Source: Methylobacterium sp. Leaf125 (GTDB taxonomy: Bacteria; Pseudomonadota; Alphaproteobacteria; Rhizobiales; Beijerinckiaceae). Taken from it: a stretch of 64,000 bases of DNA. The stretch lies in NCBI RefSeq assembly GCF_001423085.1, contig NZ_LMNU01000001.1:427495-491494 (forward strand), given 5' to 3'. Both the position numbers and the translations under genes were made by a program. Below are positions 57,102-64,000 of the stretch, in pieces (position 1 is the first letter of the stretch; each line of letters begins with the position of its first letter). The notes beneath the pieces are model-generated. The model was not told where the DNA came from and searched no databases. It saw nothing but the letters and a program-made list of their open reading frames with translations.

Positions 57102-57671
57102 ATGACCAGTGCTTCCCGACGCGTCCGCGTCCTCTTCGACGAAACCGCCATCGCCCGGCGCACCGAGGAACTCGCAGCGGCCATCGCCGCCGCCAATCCC
57201 GAGAACCTGCTCGTGGTGGCGGTGCTCAAGGGCAGCTTCATGTTCGCCGCCGACCTCCTGCGCGCCCTGCACCGGGTCGGGCTGGAGCCGCAGGCCGAGT
57301 TCGTCCACCTATCGAGCTACCGCACCGCCACGGTCTCCTCGGGGCAGGTCGAGATCCTGCGCGACGTGGAGAGCGAGGTGCGCGGACGCGACGTCCTCCT
57401 GGTGGACGACATCCTCGAATCCGGCCGCACCATCGTGTTCGCCAAGGACCTGCTGATGGCGCGGGGCGCCAAGCGGGTGCTCACCGCCGTGCTCCTGGAA
57501 AAGCCCGGCAAGCGCGCCGTGACCATCGATGCGGATTTCGTCGGCTTCACCTGCCCGGACGTGTTCGTGGTCGGCTACGGCATGGATGTCGCCCATGCCT
57601 ACCGCCAGCTGCCCTTCGTCGGCCTCGTCGATTACGAGAGCCGGGAGCCCGACCTGTTCGGCGGCACCTGA
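57102..57671 (+). CDS. hpt: hypoxanthine phosphoribosyltransferase
   Basis: 189 residues. PRPP-binding signature VLLVDDILESGRTI, plus VVAVLKGSFMFAADLLRAL near the N-terminus and FVVGYGMDVAHAYRQLPFVG at the end. It salvages hypoxanthine or guanine with PRPP to IMP or GMP. AAGGA lies 6-8 nt upstream of the ATG, 12 bp after the zinc-ribbon gene, suggesting co-transcription. Confidence 0.93.
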   Translation: MTSASRRVRVLFDETAIARRTEELAAAIAAANPENLLVVAVLKGSFMFAADLLRALHRVGLEPQAEFVHLSSYRTATVSSGQVEILRDVESEVRGRDVLLVDDILESGRTIVFAKDLLMARGAKRVLTAVLLEKPGKRAVTIDADFVGFTCPDVFVVGYGMDVAHAYRQLPFVGLVDYESREPDLFGGT

Positions 57672-57847
57672 GACGCACCCGCTCACGATCCGCAGAATTT
57701 GCCGCGCGCGCGGAATTCGTCGTGCGTGCCGGAGAATATGAAACGATCTGGCTCTTAAAGAGCTTGCTGTGTCCGACGATCCCTTGACAGGGCGCGTCGG
57801 CGCTTGCGTGACTGAGCGCTCGGATCCGAGAGAGATACAGACGCACG

Positions 57848-58213
57848 ATGGCCCGCATCCTCCTGGTGGATGACGAAGAGACGGTGCGGGGCTTCCTCAA
57901 GCGGGGCCTCGAGATCGACGGTCACGCCGTGGTCACGGCCACGGACGGCAGCGACGGCCTCGACCGGCTGACCGAGGCGGACGGCGCGTTCGACCTCATG
58001 CTCACCGACATCCGCATGCCGCTGATGGATGGGATCGCCCTGGCGCTCGCGGCCAAGCGCGACTTTCCCAATCTCACCATCCTGCTGATGACCGGCTTCG
58101 CCGACCAGCGCGAGCGCGCGCGGGGCCTCGATGCCATCGTGACCGACGTCCTGACGAAGCCGTTCTCCCTGGCCGACCTGCGCTCCACGGTGAATCGGGC
58201 GCTCGCCGCCTGA
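57848..58213 (+). CDS. single-domain response regulator, CpdR-like
   Basis: 121 residues, REC domain only. Acidic pair VDDEETVR, phospho-acceptor Asp near 53 in LMLTDIRMPLMDG, Thr in LLMTGFADQRER and Lys in LTKPFSLADL. The starts MARILLVDDE and the ending resemble CpdR, which when unphosphorylated directs ClpXP to degrade PdeA and CtrA-pathway proteins. The genomic place after hpt agrees. Identification as CpdR is likely but not proved. The promoter region carries a TTGACA at 57784 and the palindrome GCTCTTAAAGAGC at 57751. Confidence 0.75.
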   Translation: MARILLVDDEETVRGFLKRGLEIDGHAVVTATDGSDGLDRLTEADGAFDLMLTDIRMPLMDGIALALAAKRDFPNLTILLMTGFADQRERARGLDAIVTDVLTKPFSLADLRSTVNRALAA

Positions 58214-58253
58214 GACGCGCCGGGTCCGCCGCCTCGTACCCGGAATCCCGCGC

Positions 58254-59318
58254 ATGATCCTCCATTCCGACCGTCACCTGCCCGACCGTCCTCTGCCCGA
58301 CATCCTCTCGGCCATCGGCGCCACGCCCCTGATCCGCCTGGCGCGCGCCTCCGAGGAGACCGGCTGCACCATCCTGGGCAAGGCAGAATTCCTGAATCCC
58401 GGCCTCTCGGTGAAGGACCGGGCGGCGCTCTCCATCGTGCGCGACGCCGAGGCAAGGGGCGCCATCCGGCCCGGCGGCACCATCGTGGAGGGCACGGCCG
58501 GCAATACCGGCATCGGTCTGGCACTCGTGGCCTCGGTGCGCGGCTACCGCACGGTCATCGTGATCCCGGAGACGCAGTCGGCCGAGAAAAAGGAAACCCT
58601 GCGCCTGGCCGGCGCCCGCCTGGTGGAAGTGCCGGCGGTGCCGTTCGCCAACCCCAACAACTACGTTCACGCCGCCCGCCGGCTCGCCGAGCGCTTGGCC
58701 GAGACCGAACCGGCCGGAGCCTTCTTCGCCGACCAGTTCGACAACGTCGCCAACCGGCAGGCCCACGTGGAGACGACGGGTCCGGAGATCCTGGCGGCGA
58801 CCGGTGGGGCGGTCGACGGCTTCATCTGTGCGGCCGGAACCGGCGGCACCCTCGCGGGGACCGCCGAGGCCCTGCGCGCCGCGCGCCCCGACGTGCGGAT
58901 CGGCCTCGCCGACCCGGAGGGGTCCGCGCTGTACGCCCACTACACCACCGGCACCCTGAAGGCGGAGGGCTCGTCGATCACGGAGGGCATCGGCCAGGGA
59001 CGGATCACCCGCAACCTCGCGGGCTTCGCCCCGGACGTCTCCTTTCGGATTCCCGATGCCGAGGCCCTCGAGATCGTCTTCCGGCTGATGCGGGAGGAGG
59101 GCCTGAGCCTCGGCGGCTCGTCGGGCATCAACGTCGCCGGGGCGATCCGGCTCGCCCGGGAACTCGGGCCGGGCCACACCGTCGTGACCATCCTGTGCGA
59201 CGGCGCGGCGCGCTACGCCTCGAAGCTGTTCAACCCCGCTTTCCTGGCCGAGCGGGGCTTGCCGGTGCCGGATTGGCTGGGACCCGCATCGAATTCGCTG
59301 CCCGATTGGCGGGCCTGA
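58254..59318 (+). CDS. cysteine synthase (O-acetylserine sulfhydrylase)
   Basis: 354 residues, about 30 longer than typical CysK. PLP lysine in NPGLSVKDRAAL, cofactor phosphate loop EGTAGNTGIGLAL, and AAGTGGTLAGTAEAL near the middle. A C-terminal GGSSGINVAGAIRLARELG loop follows. It makes cysteine from O-acetylserine and sulfide. The longer C-terminus is like the CysK/PLP subgroup in Rhizobiales with CysK2-type features, so cystathionine beta-synthase-like activity should not be excluded. Confidence 0.88.
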   Translation: MILHSDRHLPDRPLPDILSAIGATPLIRLARASEETGCTILGKAEFLNPGLSVKDRAALSIVRDAEARGAIRPGGTIVEGTAGNTGIGLALVASVRGYRTVIVIPETQSAEKKETLRLAGARLVEVPAVPFANPNNYVHAARRLAERLAETEPAGAFFADQFDNVANRQAHVETTGPEILAATGGAVDGFICAAGTGGTLAGTAEALRAARPDVRIGLADPEGSALYAHYTTGTLKAEGSSITEGIGQGRITRNLAGFAPDVSFRIPDAEALEIVFRLMREEGLSLGGSSGINVAGAIRLARELGPGHTVVTILCDGAARYASKLFNPAFLAERGLPVPDWLGPASNSLPDWRA

Positions 59319-59370
59319 AGTCGATCGGAGGAAAAACTCTGCCTTTGTGGGATTATGCCGCACGGACCGT

Positions 59371-59395
59371 TGAACGGAATCGCCACGGCGACGTT
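59371..59395 (+). promoter_or_regulatory. EcfG-type (general stress) promoter candidate
   Basis: TGAAC-N16-CGTT, one base off the alphaproteobacterial EcfG consensus GGAAC-N16/17-CGTT, with the -10 element 53 bp before the DUF3309 ATG. Confidence 0.45.
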
Positions 59396-59448
59396 TGTAC
59401 GGTCAAGCTCAAGCAATTCTGGTTGGGCGCGTGACGGAGTTCCCATCC

Positions 59449-59604
59449 ATGACCCTGACGACCATTCTCCTCATCCTCCTGATCCTGATCGTGCTTGGCG
59501 GCGGTAACTTCCTCGGCGGCGGTGCTTACCGTGGACCGAGCTTCGGACTTGGCGGCCTGCTCGTCATCATCCTGATCGTCCTCCTCGTCACCGGGCGCAT
59601 CTGA
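59449..59604 (+). CDS. DUF3309 family small membrane peptide
   Basis: 51 residues. Two hydrophobic stretches (TLTTILLILLILIVLGGG and GLGGLLVIILIVLLVTGRI) joined by the Gly-rich turn NFLGGGAYRGPSFG, which is the DUF3309 pattern. GGAG lies about 10 nt before the ATG. Such peptides are widespread in alphaproteobacteria, often linked to general stress; function unknown. It sits behind a candidate EcfG promoter. Confidence 0.88.
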   Translation: MTLTTILLILLILIVLGGGNFLGGGAYRGPSFGLGGLLVIILIVLLVTGRI

Positions 59605-59613
59605 CGATTCCGC

Positions 59614-61107
59614 TCACGGCTGGCACGTGACGGCCACCACCGCGCCCGCCAGGGCTGCGGCGGCTGCGCCCAGCGTGCCGGCCTCTTGGGGGCCGGCCCC
59701 GCTCGCGCCGGTTTCGCGCGGCGACGGGCCCCCGACGCCAGCTGCACCGAGAAAGGTCGCCAGCGCGGCCCCGGTCACGAGGCCGTAGCGCGCCGGCGGC
59801 ACCACGCCCGCCACCTGCCGAGGCTGTGCCGAGACCGTCTGGACGAGGCCGACCACTGCGCCCGCGCGATCCAGGATCGGAGCGCCCCCCGCACCGGGTT
59901 GGAGCGGTGCCGTGATCCGTGCGCTCCCCACCGCCCCTCCTGTTCCCGCCTGATCCATGCCTGCCTGTCCCGGCGCCACCGCGACGCCGCCCTCGCCATC
60001 GATGACGAGGGCCGCCACGGCCTCGCCCTCGGTCAGGCCGCGTCCGCGGACCGGCGGTGTGATCGCGGTCCGGCCCGCGAGGGGCCCCGTTTCCAAGAGG
60101 ATCAGATCGGCCGTGGCGCCGGCGCCGACGCGCGCCGCTTGGCCCGCGACCAGGGGCACCCGGCATCCGGCCAGGGCTACCGCGCTCGTCAGCACGTGCC
60201 CTGGCGCCACGAGGAGGCCGGTCGCAAGCGGCGCCGGACGGGTCCCGGGCAGGGGCGGCGGCGCGGGAGCCGGAACGGCGGTTGCCACCGGCGCCGCGAC
60301 GGCGGCCGGAGCCGCATCGGGGAAGGGCACGAAGCTGTTGGCGATGGCGATGGCGAGGCGGTCGACCTCGCCGGCCAGGGCCTTGTCGTAGCCGAGGGTG
60401 AGGCCGCGCAGGCCCGCTTCGCCGGCGGCGTAGCGGATGTAGGACTTCCCCGTCGCGGTCTCGGCGGTTACCACCAGGAAGTCGGGACGCAGGAGCTTGT
60501 AGGTCACTCGCCGGTCGGGGCTCGGCGCCGTAACGCGTGCGAAGACCGCCTCGAGCCCTGTCTCGCCGGCGGGAGAGGACTTCGTCTCCAGGGTGATTCG
60601 TCCGTCGGCGCTCTGCCAGCGGGTGCCGCCCGGCTGCGCCGCGCGCTTCGGCAGCACGCGTTCGGGCACGCCGAGCACCACGCCGCTGGCCGGGTCCGGC
60701 TTGACGACGAAGCGGGCGGCTGCGCGCGCCGCCGCGCCCTCCCTCAGCAGCGCGGCGCGTCCGGTCGCGTCCGGCAGGCCGGTCCCGCCGCTGCGCTTCG
60801 CATAGGCCTGGAGCGCCTCGAAGCTGCGCCGCCCGAAGGTGCCGTTGACCACGCTGTTGTAGTCGCCGGTCCAGACCAGGGCGTCCTGCAGGCCCTTGCG
60901 CTCGCCTTCCGGCAAGGCCTCGAACGCGGTCCGCGCCGCCTCGAAGGCCGGATCGGGCGTGGCCGGCTTCGTCCGCCCGGGGGCGGGTGCGGAGGGCGGG
61001 GGAGTGGATGGCGGGGGAGCGGCGGGCCCCTGGGCCGAAGCGACCCCCGCCATCATCCCCAGCATGAAACCGGTTGCGCTCCAGATGGACCGATCGCGTC
61101 GCGTCAT
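59614..61107 (-). CDS. trypsin-fold protein lacking catalytic His and Ser, exported
   Basis: 497 residues. Signal peptide (about 8-25, WSATGFMLGMMAGVASAQ), Pro-rich linker, a peptidoglycan-binding-like segment (about 60-105, YNSVVNGTFGRRSFEALQAY), a domain of unknown fold (about 130-275), another Pro/Ala linker and a C-terminal trypsin-like domain (about 300-470). In that domain the usual TNAHV reads TSAVA and the GNSGGP reads GAGGAP, so His and Ser are lost; only the Asp of ADLILLE remains. It is probably a pseudoprotease with a binding role. ATG 61107 starts the signal peptide; the frame continues upstream without one. Confidence 0.78.
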   Translation of the reverse strand: MTRRDRSIWSATGFMLGMMAGVASAQGPAAPPPSTPPPSAPAPGRTKPATPDPAFEAARTAFEALPEGERKGLQDALVWTGDYNSVVNGTFGRRSFEALQAYAKRSGGTGLPDATGRAALLREGAAARAAARFVVKPDPASGVVLGVPERVLPKRAAQPGGTRWQSADGRITLETKSSPAGETGLEAVFARVTAPSPDRRVTYKLLRPDFLVVTAETATGKSYIRYAAGEAGLRGLTLGYDKALAGEVDRLAIAIANSFVPFPDAAPAAVAAPVATAVPAPAPPPLPGTRPAPLATGLLVAPGHVLTSAVALAGCRVPLVAGQAARVGAGATADLILLETGPLAGRTAITPPVRGRGLTEGEAVAALVIDGEGGVAVAPGQAGMDQAGTGGAVGSARITAPLQPGAGGAPILDRAGAVVGLVQTVSAQPRQVAGVVPPARYGLVTGAALATFLGAAGVGGPSPRETGASGAGPQEAGTLGAAAAALAGAVVAVTCQP

Positions 61108-61247
61108 GGTCGGGTCGCGCCTCTCCGCGAGAACCTGTCCGGTGTGGCAGAGCCCGTGCCCGAATTCCAGGCCGTTGCGGGCCATGCGCGAAGTGCTACG
61201 GTTCCATCGGGCGCGCCGCATCGGCGTCCGGACGACGGGGTGGAAGC

Positions 61248-64000
61248 ATGTCGGGATCAACCGGACACGGGCGCTCGCCCCGATCCGCGATCGGCGTCTC
61301 GGGCATTCTGCAGGCCCTCGCGCTCGCCGGGCTGCTGGCGTTCCCCGCCTCCGTCCAGGCGCAGGCTCCCGCCCCCCGTGCCGCGGCCAAGGTTGTGCCT
61401 ACGCCCTCCGCTTCCAAGGCGGGCGCTCCTAAGACGTCCGCTCCCAAGACCTTCGTGCGCGAGGACCTCGCCAGCGACGGCGTGCGCCTCGAGGCCACTC
61501 TGAAGAGCGAGGCCGGCGCGGCGAAGCCCGACGCGAAAGTCGCCGCCAAGGCCCGCGCCGAGGGCGAGGCCTTGATCGAGGCCGAGAAGCCGGCCGACGC
61601 CCTCAAGCCCCTCGGCCTCGCCGTGGCGGGCGAGCCCGGCGAGCCGGCCAACTGGCTCGCCTATGCCCGGGCGGCGAATACGGTCGGCAACGACGGTCGG
61701 ACGGGCGACTATGCCAACCGCCTGCGCCTGCGCCTGCGCCGCAACGCCCGGGCCGCCGCCTACCAAGGCTACCTGCGGGCGGGCGCTGCGGCGGCCGAGG
61801 CCGCGGCGCTCGCCGTCCTCGGCGAAGTCTATGCGGCCGAGTCGGAGTGGCGCCCGTCGCTGGAGGCCTACCGCGCCAGCCTCGCCCTGGCCGACGACAC
61901 GGAGGTGCGCGAGACCTATGAATCCCTGCGGGCCGAGCACGGCTTCCGCATCCTCAACTACACCGTCGATTCGGATGCCGCGGCCCCGCGCATCTGCTTC
62001 CAGTTCTCCGAAGGCATCGCGGCCAAGACCGATTTCACGCCCTACATCGCGGTCTCGGGTGCGGCCAACGCCGCCGTCACCGCCACCGGCCAGCAGGTCT
62101 GCGTCGATGGCCTCAAGCACGGTGAGCGCTATGCCTTCGTGGTGCGCTCCGGCCTCCCCTCGGCGGCCGGCGAGGGCCTGCTGAAATCGGCCGATTACGA
62201 GGTCTACGTCCGGGACCGCTCCCCCCAGGTCCGCTTCACGGGGCGCAACTACGTCCTGCCCCGCACGGGCCAAGCCGGCGTGCCCCTGGTCTCGGTGAAC
62301 GCGGCCAAGATCGACGTCGAGGTGCTTCGGGTCGGCGACCGCGGCCTCCTGCCGTCCCTGCGGGCCGAGGACTTCCTGTCCCAGCTCACCGGCGCCACCG
62401 CCCGCACCATCGCCGACCAGAAAGGCCAGCGCGTCTGGAAGGGCGTGCTCGACACGGCCAAGGCCGAGCTGAACCAGGAGGCCGTCACCGCCTTCCCGGT
62501 CCTTCAGGCGGTCGGCAGGCTCGAACCCGGCATCTACATCATGCTGGCCCAGGCCAGCGGGGCTTCCGCCGCGTCCGCCGACGAGGAGGGCGGCTACGAG
62601 ACCCAGGCCACGCAATGGTTCGTGGTCTCGGATCTCGGCCTCACCGCCTTCAAGGGCCGCGACGGCGTCCACGTCTTCGCCCGCTCCCTGGCCTCGGCCG
62701 AGACCGTGCCCGGCGCCGAGATTCGGCTTGTGGCGCGCAACAACGAGGTCCTGGCCACGGCAAAGACCGACGGCCAAGGCCACGCCGCCTTCGCGTCGGG
62801 CCTCGCCCGCGGGGAGGGGGGCGCCGCACCGGGCCTCGTGGTGGCGCAGATCGGCGACGATTACGGCTTTCTCGATCTCGGCCAATCGGCCTTCGACCTC
62901 ACGGATCGCGGCGTGAGGGGCCGGCCCCAGCCCGGGGCCGTCGAGGCCTACGTGTTTCCCGAGCGCGGGGTCTACCGCTCGGGCGAGACCGTGAACCTCA
63001 CCGGGCTCCTGCGCGACGCCACCGGCCTCGCGGTGCCGGAGATTCCGCTCACCCTGGTGGTGAAGCGCCCGGACGGCGTCGAGTACCGGCGCGCCCAGCT
63101 GCCCGATGCGGGCCTCGGCGGGCGCGCCCTGGCGCTCCCCCTCCTGACCGGCGCGCAGCACGGCACCTGGCGGGTGGCGGCCTATACCGACCCCAAGGCG
63201 CCCGCCATCGGCGAAGCGAGCTTCCTCGTGGAGGACTACGTCCCCGAGCGCCTGGAGGTGACCCTGGAGAGTGCGACGCCGAGCCTGACCCGGGGCGCGC
63301 CCGCCACCATCGACGTGGCCGCGCGCTACCTCTACGGCGCGCCGGGAGCCGGGCTCGAGGTCTCCGGCACCGTCCTGGTGCAGCAGGCCTCCGGCAGCGG
63401 CATCAAGGGGCTCGCGGGCTACTCCGTCGGCCTCGACGACGAGCGGGTGGAGGCCGCCTCGGCGGAGATCGACGCCCGTGCCACCACCGATGCGGCCGGC
63501 AAGGCCCGGCTCGTGGTGCCCATGCAGGCGCTCGCCGCCCCGCGCCCCACCGAGGCGAAGATCACCCTGCAGGTCGGCGAGCCCGGCGGGCGGGCGCTGA
63601 GCCGCAGCCTGACCCTGCCGATCCTGCCCGAAGGGCCGGTGCTCGCCATCCGCAAGGGGTTCGGCGGCGATCTGACCGAGGGCAGCGTCGCCGGCTTCGA
63701 CGTGGTCATGGCCGCGCCCGACGGCCGACGCCTGTCGCAGGGGAACGTCGCCTGGACGCTCCAGCGCGTCGAGAAGACCTATCAATGGTACCGCGAGGGT
63801 GGGCGCTGGTCCTACGAGCCGGTCACCAGCACCCGCCGCATCGCCGACGGCCGCCTCGACCTGACGCCCGACGCGCCGGGCCGCGTCAGCGCCACGGTCA
63901 GCTACGGCACCTACCGGCTGGAGGCGAGCGTGCCGGGCCGCCCGGCCGCTACGGCGAGCGTGACCTTCACGGTGGGCTGGAGCGGTGGCGAGACCGCGGA
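61248..64000 (+). CDS. bacterial alpha-2-macroglobulin family protein (partial, 5' part)
   Basis: The frame is open from ATG 61248 to the right edge (about 917 residues seen). Signal peptide SGILQALALAGLLAFPASVQA ends in AQA with no lipobox, so it is probably not a lipoprotein. A Lys/Ala-rich stretch and helical repeats (about 75-220) follow, then the region RAEHGFRILNYTVDSDAAAPR where macroglobulin-type beta-sandwich (MG) domains begin, with later landmarks VEAYVFPERGVYRSGETVNLTG and SFLVEDYVPERLEVTL. Family members of the YfhM type trap proteases in the periplasm; the thioester CxEQ motif would lie beyond the window. Divergent from the pseudoprotease, starts 140 bp apart. Confidence 0.9.
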   Translation, partial: MSGSTGHGRSPRSAIGVSGILQALALAGLLAFPASVQAQAPAPRAAAKVVPTPSASKAGAPKTSAPKTFVREDLASDGVRLEATLKSEAGAAKPDAKVAAKARAEGEALIEAEKPADALKPLGLAVAGEPGEPANWLAYARAANTVGNDGRTGDYANRLRLRLRRNARAAAYQGYLRAGAAAAEAAALAVLGEVYAAESEWRPSLEAYRASLALADDTEVRETYESLRAEHGFRILNYTVDSDAAAPRICFQFSEGIAAKTDFTPYIAVSGAANAAVTATGQQVCVDGLKHGERYAFVVRSGLPSAAGEGLLKSADYEVYVRDRSPQVRFTGRNYVLPRTGQAGVPLVSVNAAKIDVEVLRVGDRGLLPSLRAEDFLSQLTGATARTIADQKGQRVWKGVLDTAKAELNQEAVTAFPVLQAVGRLEPGIYIMLAQASGASAASADEEGGYETQATQWFVVSDLGLTAFKGRDGVHVFARSLASAETVPGAEIRLVARNNEVLATAKTDGQGHAAFASGLARGEGGAAPGLVVAQIGDDYGFLDLGQSAFDLTDRGVRGRPQPGAVEAYVFPERGVYRSGETVNLTGLLRDATGLAVPEIPLTLVVKRPDGVEYRRAQLPDAGLGGRALALPLLTGAQHGTWRVAAYTDPKAPAIGEASFLVEDYVPERLEVTLESATPSLTRGAPATIDVAARYLYGAPGAGLEVSGTVLVQQASGSGIKGLAGYSVGLDDERVEAASAEIDARATTDAAGKARLVVPMQALAAPRPTEAKITLQVGEPGGRALSRSLTLPILPEGPVLAIRKGFGGDLTEGSVAGFDVVMAAPDGRRLSQGNVAWTLQRVEKTYQWYREGGRWSYEPVTSTRRIADGRLDLTPDAPGRVSATVSYGTYRLEASVPGRPAATASVTFTVGWSGGETA

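Noticed and set aside
57784..57812. Complete sigma-70 promoter before the CpdR-like gene
   Set aside because: TTGACA is present, but the hexamer 17 nt later is not like TATAAT, so only the -35 half is supported.

Overview
The window looks like about 64 kb of core chromosome from a GC-rich alphaproteobacterium of the Hyphomicrobiales, most like Methylobacterium/Methylorubrum. That is inference from gene content and order, recalled rather than searched: lptC-lptA-lptB / rpoN / hpf / ptsN; ftsEX next to a zinc-ribbon protein, hpt and a CpdR-like regulator; phaA-phaB beside phaR; aroK-aroB followed by a CorC-type protein; and a 50-residue membrane protein just before xerD. Most genes are compact, with overlapping stop/start codons and good Shine-Dalgarno sites. 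I see no rRNA, tRNA, CRISPR array, insertion sequence or prophage.

Layout. 1-5.2 kb: tail of a chemotaxis receptor, a small secreted protein, an unusual double gamma-carbonic-anhydrase-like protein, moaE, an AI-2E family exporter and xerD with its small upstream partner. 5.4-12.7 kb: aroK-aroB, a hybrid histidine kinase that starts inside the aroB stop, a CorC/HlyC-type membrane protein and a GGDEF protein. 12.7-18.9 kb: parvulin isomerase, secA, a GNAT protein and a cell-wall-hydrolase lipoprotein. 19-28.7 kb: kup, ispG, a patatin-like lipase, an ECF sigma factor with a membrane anti-sigma factor, a class A acid phosphatase, TerC and a lipid kinase. 29.1-38.9 kb: secreted and membrane proteins of unknown role, an SNase-like protein, an SPFH/NfeD pair, a phosphohexomutase, a divergent PEP-carboxylase homologue and a coupled pair of unknown genes. 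38.9-45.4 kb: a DUF985 cupin, an EamA exporter, a secreted glycerophosphodiesterase, phaB, phaA, phaR, a small unknown protein and rpmF. 45.8-53.4 kb: ComEA-like protein, RNase D-like exonuclease, lptC-lptA-lptB, rpoN, hpf, ptsN and a small secreted protein. 53.4-64 kb: DUF218 protein, ftsX-ftsE, MJ0042 zinc-ribbon protein, hpt, CpdR-like regulator, cysK, a DUF3309 peptide, a trypsin-fold protein without its catalytic His and Ser, and, divergent from it, the start of a bacterial alpha-2-macroglobulin that leaves the window.

How the genes work together. Several sets serve the envelope: Lpt transport of LPS, FtsEX, SecA, parvulin, wall hydrolase and macroglobulin. Carbon storage is served by PhaA/PhaB with the regulator PhaR; a patatin-like lipase could be linked. 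Nitrogen and carbon control is represented by RpoN and PtsN, and stress or cell-cycle control by the ECF pair, HPF, the CpdR-like protein and several motif-level promoter candidates.

The most unusual features are: the fused gamma-carbonic anhydrase, whose two halves have lost complementary metal ligands; enzyme-like proteins with missing active-site residues (trypsin-fold, PEP-carboxylase-like and SNase-like); and short minisatellite-type repeats, one of them in frame inside xerD.
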